A DNA stretch of 7,332 nt from Candidatus Bathyarchaeota archaeon (GTDB lineage Archaea; Thermoproteota; Bathyarchaeia; TCS64). The notes beneath the pieces were generated by a model. The model ran no database searches and was not told the origin of the DNA. It saw only the letters and a list, made by a program, of their open reading frames with translations. The translations under genes and the position numbers were made by a program. The stretch is from positions 1 to 7,332 of the forward strand of contig WJIV01000269.1 of the NCBI GenBank assembly GCA_014730055.1, given 5' to 3'. Positions 1 to 5,970 of the stretch are shown one piece after another; the stretch's first letter is position 1; each line of letters begins with the position of its first letter.

Positions 1-1
1 A

Positions 2-811
2 GATTGGTCCGAGTGGAGAAATATGGTCAAGACGTACAAGGAGCCCACTGACATCGTAAAGATTGCAATGTGCGGCAAATACGCTGAGCTAGCAGACTGC
101 TACGTTAGCGTTAACGAGGCCCTACGCCACAGCGCAGCAAAGTCTGGATGCAAAGTTCAGATAGATTGGATAGAGACTGAGGAGTTCGAGGAGGACCCAG
201 CCAGCGTGAATTTGCTAGATGAATATGATGGCGTTCTAGTTCCAGGTGGGTTCGGTCAGAGAGGAGCGGAAGGGAAAATAATAGCCATAAACCACTGCCG
301 ACTGAATGACAAGCCCTTCCTTGGAATTTGTTATGGGTTTCAGTTAGCTACAGTAGAGTATGCTAGAAACGTGGTCGGGCTAGAAGATGCTCACAGTACT
401 GAATGTCACCCTGAGACGCCTCACCCAGTCATAGATCTTCTCCCCGAGCAAAAGGGGGTTAAGGAGCTGGGTGGAAGCATGAGACTTGGAGCTCACCCAA
501 TAAATATCAGGGAAGGCACCCTCATACACAGACTTTATGGTTCAAAGTTAATTCATGAGAGACACAGGCACCGTTGGGAGGTTAATCCCAACTACTGGGA
601 TGAACTAATGAACGCGGGAGCAATTTTCAGTGGCTGGAGTGATAATGGTATAAGGAAAGAGGTACTGGAGATCCCCGGTCATTACTTTTTCCTGGGGACC
701 CAGTTCCATCCGGAATTTAAGAGCAGGCCCTGGTTCCCTAGCCCACCATATTACGGATTCGTAAAGGCGGCATATTATAAAAAAATGGGAAAGCCTGAGC
801 CTGAATTCTAA
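2..811 (+). CDS. pyrG: CTP synthase (glutamine-hydrolysing), C-terminal amidotransferase part; 5' end outside window
   Basis: CTP synthase makes CTP from UTP, ATP and glutamine in the cytoplasm, the last step of pyrimidine nucleotide synthesis. The reading frame is open from base 2 and its first residues (DWSEWRN) match the linker before the glutaminase domain, so this is a truncated gene and the ATG at 23 is internal. The 269 visible residues form a full class I glutamine amidotransferase domain: VLVPGGFGQRG loop, nucleophile elbow GICYGFQ with the catalytic Cys (codon 329-331), the SMRLG and ERHRHR motifs typical of CTP synthases, and GTQFHPEFKSRP with the catalytic His and Glu. The N-terminal synthetase domain lies upstream of the window. 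An oddity is Tyr after the nucleophile where most CTP synthases have Leu. The gene converges on the amidohydrolase gene, overlapping it by 4 bp. Identification is secure. Confidence 0.97.
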   Translation, partial: DWSEWRNMVKTYKEPTDIVKIAMCGKYAELADCYVSVNEALRHSAAKSGCKVQIDWIETEEFEEDPASVNLLDEYDGVLVPGGFGQRGAEGKIIAINHCRLNDKPFLGICYGFQLATVEYARNVVGLEDAHSTECHPETPHPVIDLLPEQKGVKELGGSMRLGAHPINIREGTLIHRLYGSKLIHERHRHRWEVNPNYWDELMNAGAIFSGWSDNGIRKEVLEIPGHYFFLGTQFHPEFKSRPWFPSPPYYGFVKAAYYKKMGKPEPEF

Positions 812-2430
812 TCCCTCTTGTACACAATTTTTCCATCAACTATTGTCATGACTACCTGGATATCCTTAATCTCATCTTCAGGTATAGTAAGTATATCTCG
901 GTCCAGTACTATAATGTCCGCTAGTTTACCCTGCTCTATGCTGCCGAGTTTTTCCTCGTCTTTGCCCAGATACGCTCCGTTCCAAGTATAAACCCTAATT
1001 GCATCCATTGGAGAAATTCGCTCCTCAGGGCTAACCAACTTACCGCTACTAGTTTTTCTAGTTACCGCCTCATAGATTTGTACAAAGGGGCTATAGTAAG
1101 TGACGGGGCAGTCGCTGTTTCCCCCCGCGATTATACCCATTTCCATCATTGTCTTATGGGGGTGAAGCCAACGGCTTCTCTCAGGTCCGAAGTTCTCAGA
1201 GTACTGATCTCCAAGACCGTACATGTAGCCTATACTGCTGCTCGGTGTAACTCCAAGTTCCTTAATCCTCTTGAGCTGTTTAGGTGTGCATAGGCTATTA
1301 TGTTCTATTCTGTGTCTCATATCATCAACGGGGATCTCCTTCTGAGCTCTTTCTATACAGTCAAGGGCCATATCTATACCACGGTCCCCTATACTGTGTA
1401 TGCTAACTCGTAATCCTGCTTTATGGGCTTGGTTCACCAGTCTATTAACCTCCTCTGGCTCAGTCATCCATATCCCCAGTCCTTTTGTACCCCTGTTCTG
1501 GGGTTCAAAGACGCAGCAAGTTCCACCAGCTCCTGACCCATCCCCCATGATCTTAACCGACATCACTTGAAGCCAGTCATCCCCTAATCCGCTCTCTATT
1601 CCCGCTAGTTCAAGGGCGTCTAGAACATCACCTGGTTTATTACGATTAACACTCATCATCAACCGCATTCTTAGCTGTTTTGTGCCTTCGTCGAGTAGCT
1701 GTTTATAGGCTCTGATTCCGTTCCTGTGGCTGCTTGCGTTATGGGTTGTGGTAATCCCCCATTCACTAAATTTCGCTACCACATCCTTGTAACTCTCTTT
1801 TAGGTCATCTATAGAATACTCAGGTATATTGTCTCTAACAAGCCCCATGGCGTTCTCGTATAGGAGGCCTGTTGGTACGCCTTCTGGGCTTCGCTCTATT
1901 TCGCCACCAGGAGGATCTGGAGTATTCTCATCGATTCCAGCTATCTCCATGGCCTTAGTATTAACTAGGGCCTGATGGCCTGTATCTGCAATTATGAATA
2001 CAGGATTATTGGGAGCAGCCTCATCAAGTTCCCATCTTGTAATATGCCTATTCTCCTCGAGCTTTGACTCATTGAAGTTTGCTCCTCTTATCCATTGATC
2101 AGGCTCCAATTCTTTGGCCTTATGTCTTATCTTGTCGAGTATTTGAGTTATATTTTTGATCGGTGGTGCTCTGCAGTCAACCTCCAGATATCTTGAAGCA
2201 ATACTACTAGGATGTGTATGGCTGTCAATGATTCCTGGCATGGCTGTCTTTCCTTTAAGGTCGATTATCTTAGTATTAGATCCTGCAATTTCACTAATCT
2301 CACCGCTGGTACCAGTGGCAAGTATCTTACCATCCTTTATAGCCACAGCTTCTACTAAGGTATCCTCATGATCGACAGTAATTATCTTTCCTTCAATTAG
2401 GATAAGATCAGGTTTTCCTATTTCCTTCAA
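808..2430 (-). CDS. YtcJ-type amidohydrolase (amidohydrolase family 3)
   Basis: A metal-dependent hydrolase of the YtcJ / N-substituted formamide deformylase group, probably cytoplasmic; members cleave amide-like bonds, but the substrate here cannot be read from sequence. The 540 residues are full length for the family. They show the N-terminal beta-sandwich strand (DLILIEGKIITVD, 8-20), the metal-binding HTH in PGIIDSHTHP (65-74), GHQALVNTKA (151-160), a conserved Lys in VKIMGDGS (292-299), SIHSIGDRG (343-351), RIEHN (374-378), the catalytic-type Asp in GNSDCPV (437-443), and a C-terminal GSIEQGKLADIIVLD strand (496-510). No signal peptide is visible. The start is TTG: an in-frame TAA lies directly before it, and only seven residues precede the conserved first strand, so no other start fits. 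Its 3' end overlaps the pyrG stop. It follows the SoxB-like gene by 145 bp and may have its own promoter. The family is sure, the substrate unknown. Confidence 0.93.
   Translation of the reverse strand: MKEIGKPDLILIEGKIITVDHEDTLVEAVAIKDGKILATGTSGEISEIAGSNTKIIDLKGKTAMPGIIDSHTHPSSIASRYLEVDCRAPPIKNITQILDKIRHKAKELEPDQWIRGANFNESKLEENRHITRWELDEAAPNNPVFIIADTGHQALVNTKAMEIAGIDENTPDPPGGEIERSPEGVPTGLLYENAMGLVRDNIPEYSIDDLKESYKDVVAKFSEWGITTTHNASSHRNGIRAYKQLLDEGTKQLRMRLMMSVNRNKPGDVLDALELAGIESGLGDDWLQVMSVKIMGDGSGAGGTCCVFEPQNRGTKGLGIWMTEPEEVNRLVNQAHKAGLRVSIHSIGDRGIDMALDCIERAQKEIPVDDMRHRIEHNSLCTPKQLKRIKELGVTPSSSIGYMYGLGDQYSENFGPERSRWLHPHKTMMEMGIIAGGNSDCPVTYYSPFVQIYEAVTRKTSSGKLVSPEERISPMDAIRVYTWNGAYLGKDEEKLGSIEQGKLADIIVLDRDILTIPEDEIKDIQVVMTIVDGKIVYKRD
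828..832 (+). terminator. possible U-tract terminator of pyrG
   Basis: A run of five T on the plus strand begins 17 nt after the pyrG stop, inside the last codons of the convergent amidohydrolase gene. Archaeal transcription often ends at plain T-runs. The run is short and could simply be lysine and isoleucine codons of the opposite gene, so this is weak. Confidence 0.2.
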
Positions 2431-2458
2431 TTAAATCGTTTAATATAGTATTCACTGG

Positions 2459-2466
2459 TATAATAA
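2459..2466 (-). promoter_or_regulatory. candidate TATA box for the amidohydrolase gene
   Basis: On the minus strand TTATTATA lies 29-36 nt before the TTG start. With the usual archaeal spacing, transcription would begin about 5 nt before the codon. No Shine-Dalgarno sequence precedes the start, which fits a nearly leaderless mRNA. The region is AT-rich, so chance matches are easy. Confidence 0.35.
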
Positions 2467-2517
2467 AAAATTCTAAACTTGAGGATTTACTTCTTGATTA
2501 TAACTTATTTGGAAAAT

Positions 2518-2524
2518 AAAAAAA
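2518..2524 (-). terminator. T-run terminator after the SoxB-like gene
   Basis: Seven consecutive T on the minus strand, followed closely by a further T4, start about 50 nt after the stop codon of the SoxB-like hydrolase. There is no clear GC hairpin, as expected for archaeal U-tract termination. A T5 run at 2563-2567, nearer the stop codon, could also serve. Confidence 0.4.
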
Positions 2525-2575
2525 TACAATCTACGCTTAACTCATCATACAGTAAATATGAGAAAAATATAGGAA

Positions 2576-4021
2576 TCATATAGGTACAATTGTATTTCTT
2601 AGAGGGGCCTCAACACTCTCATTTTTGCCTAAATACTGTTTTAATACCTCTATTGCTTTAACTTCCAAGTCTTCTTTCTTTGAACCAAATCCAGGTCTTA
2701 CTCCCTGTCTCGTAACATAGCAGACTTTATACTTCTTATCAGGGCGATAGGTTTTTCCGTTTATGAAAAGCCTATTGATCCTTGTTCCCTTTGGGTTCTC
2801 TACTTTAAAGTATAAGTTTAAGCCCATGCATCTTTTCACATAACCACCCATCTGGTCATACGGGTCTCTGGCAAAAGTTCTCTCCAAGTTCATCTCCATC
2901 ATATCCCATACTTCTTGTCCTGTTATCTCGCAGATGCTAACTGGCGGATTTACAGGTATTATATTCCATAGGTCTTCCATCCTGATTGGTCCCTTCGGTA
3001 TCGGTGCGCCGTATCTCCATCCATTACTGAATGCAAGGTCAGCTCCTGAGTAATCTAATAGGGCCTGCATAAGGAGATTATCCATGGGGCATTCCATCAC
3101 AAGGTTCCTGTGGAGATCTGTCTTGGTCACACCTACAGTCTCGTTTAGCATATCTCGATAGGGGTCAATTCCTGATTCTACGAGGTTATAAACTTCCTCA
3201 TCCTCATTAATAGTACTATCAATGTGTATCAACCTGTGATCAAAATCTTTCACCTTACCTTCTGAGGATACATTAAGATCGATTTTTCCGACAAAGCTTC
3301 CATGACACCCCGATTGTATAATTACTGCATTATTCACTACACTGGCCTTTCTTACACGATTATGCGTGTGACCGCTCAGAAATACATCAATATCATTAAC
3401 CCTGCTTAGCATCTTAAGCTCTTGAGGGTATCCCAGATGACTCAAGACTATAACTAGTTGTGCCCTTTCCTCCCCTCGTACATACTTCACCCATTTCTGG
3501 AGTTCTTCCTCTCCAAGGGTTAATCTTACGCCTGTATGGAAACCTTCAGGCATAACTTTGTCCACAATGGTTGCGGCGATTCCTATCACAGCAACGCGTA
3601 TTCCTTTTCTCTCAATTATCCTGTAAGGTTGGAAAGTAAGTTCATCATTATCCTTATTATAGCAGTTAATAGCTAAGAGTGGATAATCCAAGTCATCTGT
3701 GAACTTCTTCAGGTATGGAACATCATAAGCGAAGTCCCAATGGGCAGTCCATGCATCGAAAGCCATTTTATTCAAAATCTGTTTAATTGATTCGCCCTTG
3801 CTGGCAACAACAGGATAAGTTCCGTGGATAGTATCCCCATTGTCAAGAGCAATTACCCCACCACGGTTCTGGGCCCTGGCCTCTTCAATAACTGAAGTAA
3901 TCCTTGCTAGCCCCCCAGCCTCCTTGAATATGGGTTTTTCCCCATCCCAGAACAACTCAGGATGAGGCTCCATGTAGCCGTGAAGATCATTCATCTGTAG
4001 AATAGTAATTTTAGAGCTCAT
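2576..4021 (-). CDS. SoxB-like metallophosphoesterase / 5'-nucleotidase superfamily hydrolase
   Basis: A two-domain hydrolase of the UshA/SoxB superfamily, 481 residues. The N-terminal metallophosphoesterase domain (about 4-250) shows QMNDLHG (9-15, Asp12 and His14), LDNGDTIHGT (59-68, Asp63), SHLG (194-197, His195) and GHTH (217-220), all metal-ligand positions. The GNHEFD motif of 5'-nucleotidases reads AHWDFA (93-98): His replaces the ligand Asn, and the catalytic His-Asp pair is lost. From memory of the family, SoxB (sulfate-releasing thiohydrolase of thiosulfate oxidation) has HWEF here. The C-terminal domain (about 295-481) also leans towards SoxB: SNGWRYG (332-338) replaces the nucleotidase NxGGxR loop, and DPYDQMGG (386-393) resembles the SoxB DPYxQ-GG stretch. 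There is no signal peptide, whereas SoxB and UshA are exported, so a cytoplasmic location is inferred. The ATG start directly precedes the first strand. Neighbouring TauE/SafE genes support a sulfur role. The substrate is unproven; an unusual nucleotidase remains possible. Confidence 0.88.
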   Translation of the reverse strand: MSSKITILQMNDLHGYMEPHPELFWDGEKPIFKEAGGLARITSVIEEARAQNRGGVIALDNGDTIHGTYPVVASKGESIKQILNKMAFDAWTAHWDFAYDVPYLKKFTDDLDYPLLAINCYNKDNDELTFQPYRIIERKGIRVAVIGIAATIVDKVMPEGFHTGVRLTLGEEELQKWVKYVRGEERAQLVIVLSHLGYPQELKMLSRVNDIDVFLSGHTHNRVRKASVVNNAVIIQSGCHGSFVGKIDLNVSSEGKVKDFDHRLIHIDSTINEDEEVYNLVESGIDPYRDMLNETVGVTKTDLHRNLVMECPMDNLLMQALLDYSGADLAFSNGWRYGAPIPKGPIRMEDLWNIIPVNPPVSICEITGQEVWDMMEMNLERTFARDPYDQMGGYVKRCMGLNLYFKVENPKGTRINRLFINGKTYRPDKKYKVCYVTRQGVRPGFGSKKEDLEVKAIEVLKQYLGKNESVEAPLRNTIVPI

Positions 4022-4045
4022 TCTAAGTAAAAGGGGGATCCATCA

Positions 4046-4053
4046 TTTTTAAA
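4046..4053 (-). promoter_or_regulatory. candidate TATA box for the SoxB-like gene
   Basis: TTTAAAAA on the minus strand spans 25-32 nt before the ATG at 4021. This is the position for a TATA box driving a leaderless transcript that starts at or very near the A of the start codon. No Shine-Dalgarno motif lies between box and gene. It sits in the 42-bp gap after the upstream transporter gene. Confidence 0.45.
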
Positions 4054-4056
4054 CAG

Positions 4057-4063
4057 AAAAAAA
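4057..4063 (-). terminator. T-run terminator after the first TauE/SafE gene
   Basis: Seven T follow the TAA stop of the upstream transporter gene directly on the minus strand, just before the candidate TATA box of the SoxB-like gene. Stop, T-run and TATA box in so short a space suggest the two genes can be transcribed separately. Confidence 0.4.
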
Positions 4064-4837
4064 TTAGGCGGTGAATATTAGGATGAAAGCGTTGATTGTC
4101 AAACCAACAATTACGATCCACTGGAATATTTTCTCAGGGATTTTCTTATAAATCCATATACCTAGACCTGACCCAATTAGCATCGCAGGGATTGCAATAA
4201 TTGCCTCAAAAACGAGGGCAATGGTCACATCACCTGCCCATACTAAACCTGATAGACGGTAGAGCATTAAAGTACCGAAGAATCCTGTGAAAACTGCTTT
4301 CATCCTGTCTCCTTCCCATTTATTGGATGCCATAAGAAAAGCACCATAGAGTATCATGGGAGGACCGGGGATTGCTACCGAACCACCGAATATTCCTGCA
4401 ATGAAACCTGTAAGAATTGCAGTTTTAGTTCCAGGTTCCCAAGTAGATTTCTTCATTAGGTTCTGAAAATAGTCAATCTGTCTAATTGAAATAATGAGAA
4501 TAACAGCTAAGAGCAAAGTTAAGCCGATTCCTAATCTGAATTGACTTGGGTTCAGATTCTGAAAGAAGTAAATTCCAACGGGCATTCCGAATATTAAACC
4601 AATAACAGGGAGTCCCCAAGATTTTAAATCAAAACTATCTTTAACACTCCAGAGAACTCTCCCATTTGTTATAATTGCCAATATATTAAATATCACGGAT
4701 GCATGTTGGGCATCTCTAATTAAGGGCAATAAACCCATTGCGACTTGAGCAAATCCAAAACCAGCTATACTGTGAACAATAGCAGCCATAAATATGATTA
4801 TTGAAGTGTAAGCTGTGATGATGTTGAGTTCAATCAT
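4064..4837 (-). CDS. TauE/SafE (TSUP) family membrane transporter, SoxB-proximal copy
   Basis: An integral membrane protein of 257 residues, usual length for the TauE/SafE family, some members of which export sulfite, sulfoacetate or other sulfur oxyanions. About eight hydrophobic segments can be read (roughly 6-27, 44-62, 74-93, 101-119, 139-157, 181-200, 205-230, 238-256). The two family repeat signatures are visible: HSIAGFGFAQVAMG near 22-35, and GFIAGIFGGSVAIPGPPMIL at 144-163 with the glycine-rich turn followed by PGPPMI. Charged loops lie at 63-73 and 121-138. The ATG start is preceded by a TATA-like box at leaderless spacing and by no Shine-Dalgarno sequence. It sits 42 bp before the SoxB-like gene and 156 bp after a second, clearly different family member. 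Substrate and direction of transport cannot be told; a sulfur oxyanion is inferred from the neighbour. Confidence 0.9.
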   Translation of the reverse strand: MIELNIITAYTSIIIFMAAIVHSIAGFGFAQVAMGLLPLIRDAQHASVIFNILAIITNGRVLWSVKDSFDLKSWGLPVIGLIFGMPVGIYFFQNLNPSQFRLGIGLTLLLAVILIISIRQIDYFQNLMKKSTWEPGTKTAILTGFIAGIFGGSVAIPGPPMILYGAFLMASNKWEGDRMKAVFTGFFGTLMLYRLSGLVWAGDVTIALVFEAIIAIPAMLIGSGLGIWIYKKIPEKIFQWIVIVGLTINAFILIFTA

Positions 4838-4860
4838 GAGTAAATGTTTTTAAGATTATT

Positions 4861-4866
4861 GATAAA
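4861..4866 (-). promoter_or_regulatory. candidate TATA box for the SoxB-proximal TauE/SafE gene
   Basis: TTTATC on the minus strand lies 24-29 nt before the ATG at 4837, again at leaderless spacing. The two G just upstream could be part of a TFB-recognition element. It is a short match in AT-rich DNA. Confidence 0.35.
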
Positions 4867-4993
4867 CCTAATGCAATTCTATTTAACTTGTACAAAAACT
4901 TAATGTGAATATAGCCTCAAGATAATTAATCTAACTTGTGAAATTTTTTAACAATCCTTAGTTTTTATTGGATTTTACTTTATTTATAATATA

Positions 4994-5755
4994 TCAAAAT
5001 AATATTAAATTCCAAGCCTTCATTATAATTAATACACCCATTATTACTGCGATAGTTGTGATTAATTTCGTAATATTCTCTTCACTGATTTTCTTAACAA
5101 AATAGGCTGATATCGGAGCAGCTATCATTACCCCCAATGTTGTGTTCAATGTTAGACTCCATAATATCGTATTTCCAAGTAAATAATAATACATAAAGCC
5201 AATTAAACTAACAAAAGATTCGGAAAATGACTGGATTGCAACTGCAGCCCTCCCGTTAATTCCAGATAGTATTCCCCCTGACGTGATAACCGGACCATAT
5301 CCACCACCTGTTAGTCCTTTGTTTACTGCTCCTATTAATCCCATAAGGCTTATTCTTTTCCATGAGAACCTAAAGCTTAGTCTTTTCTTAAACTGGATAA
5401 ATATTCCTGAGGATAATGTAATTATCCCGATATAGGTCTGACTATATTTCTCTGGGATATTAAAGCTGGAATATACACCAAGAAAGACACCAAATACGCC
5501 TATTGTTCCCATTAGTAAGACCATTTTAAGGGGTTTTGATCTGTATTCAAAGTTGACGTTTCCCAGTCTCTGGTGGCTGATGCTGCTGATGATTCCTCCA
5601 ATAAATGAACCAGATAGTACCGCTGGAAGTGTTTCAGTAACTGAGTAGCCTAATAATATTAGTAGAGGAGTTATGGTGAATCCGAAACCCATTCCTACAC
5701 TAAGGTCAATTAAGCCAAGCAGAAATGATACAAGGATAACTATTGCATCCCTCAT
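4994..5755 (-). CDS. TauE/SafE (TSUP) family membrane transporter, distal copy
   Basis: An integral membrane protein of 253 residues from the ATG at 5755. A TTG four codons upstream (5767) would give 257 residues; ATG is preferred because the first membrane segment begins right after it and no Shine-Dalgarno motif favours the TTG. Hydrophobic segments fill most of the chain. Counting from the ATG, the first repeat signature is LIDLSVGMGFGFTITPLL (15-32), and the second is NKGLTGGGYGPVITSGGILS (145-164), with the glycine-rich GGGxGP turn typical of the family. A basic loop (KKRLSFRFSWKR, 123-134) precedes the second half. It differs strongly from the neighbouring family member, which has FGGSVAIPGPP at the same point, so they are not a recent duplication. 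A sulfite or organosulfonate exporter role is inferred from the family and the SoxB-like gene; the real substrate is unknown. Confidence 0.88.
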   Translation of the reverse strand: MRDAIVILVSFLLGLIDLSVGMGFGFTITPLLILLGYSVTETLPAVLSGSFIGGIISSISHQRLGNVNFEYRSKPLKMVLLMGTIGVFGVFLGVYSSFNIPEKYSQTYIGIITLSSGIFIQFKKRLSFRFSWKRISLMGLIGAVNKGLTGGGYGPVITSGGILSGINGRAAVAIQSFSESFVSLIGFMYYYLLGNTILWSLTLNTTLGVMIAAPISAYFVKKISEENITKLITTIAVIMGVLIIMKAWNLILF

Positions 5756-5876
5756 AAATGGGTTCAAAGTGTTCGCTTTATGATGATTATGATCCTTAAT
5801 AAAATAGTCTTCTGAGTGGGACGCTTTTCTACCTAATATAAGTCGAAGTAGGAAATGTAAATTGTGTGGGGGGCTG

Positions 5877-5895
5877 AGTCGTCGGTTGGATGACT
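5877..5895. other. hairpin-forming inverted repeat in the 215-bp gap between capA-like and transporter genes
   Basis: AGTCGTC, a 5-nt loop and GATGACT form a 7-bp stem including one G-T pair. It follows a G-rich patch (GTGTGGGGGG, 5864-5873) that is unlike the surrounding AT-rich DNA. It could be a small RNA element, a regulator site upstream of the transporter gene, or a remnant. No tRNA-like TTCGA loop or long open frame was found in the gap. Confidence 0.3.
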
Positions 5896-5927
5896 AAATT
5901 TCCAGAAAATACGAACATATTATTTTC

Positions 5928-5934
5928 AAAAAAA
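5928..5934 (-). terminator. second T-run downstream of the CapA-like gene
   Basis: Seven T on the minus strand, about 37 nt after the CapA-like stop codon. With the T6 next to the stop it forms the kind of repeated U-tract seen at archaeal gene ends. Confidence 0.4.
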
Positions 5935-5963
5935 TCTGTCTTGGACAACCTGTACTAACAAGT

Positions 5964-5969
5964 TAAAAA
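5964..5969 (-). terminator. T-run just after the CapA-like gene
   Basis: Six T on the minus strand start one base after the TAA stop of the CapA-like gene. There is no hairpin. It is a likely first U-tract for transcript release. Confidence 0.4.
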
Positions 5970-5970
5970 A

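Noticed and set aside
23..25. ATG at 23 as the true start of a free-standing amidotransferase
   Set aside because: The frame is open to the window edge, and the preceding residues DWSEWRN match the CTP synthase linker, so the gene continues upstream.
1078..1293. Plus-strand open frame opposite the amidohydrolase
   Set aside because: Full overlap with a well-supported gene, no recognisable domain, and no start signal.
2306..2316. Palindrome CTGGTACCAG
   Set aside because: It lies inside coding sequence of the amidohydrolase and is explained by the codons; there is no second copy or flanking structure.
2431..2443. TTAAA-TCG-TTTAA inverted repeat abutting the amidohydrolase start, a possible operator
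   Set aside because: Only five AT base pairs in very AT-rich DNA; readily expected by chance.
5756..5970. Possible tRNA or other RNA gene in the longest spacer
   Set aside because: No acceptor stem pairing, no TTCGA-type loop and no cloverleaf could be laid out; only one short hairpin is present.
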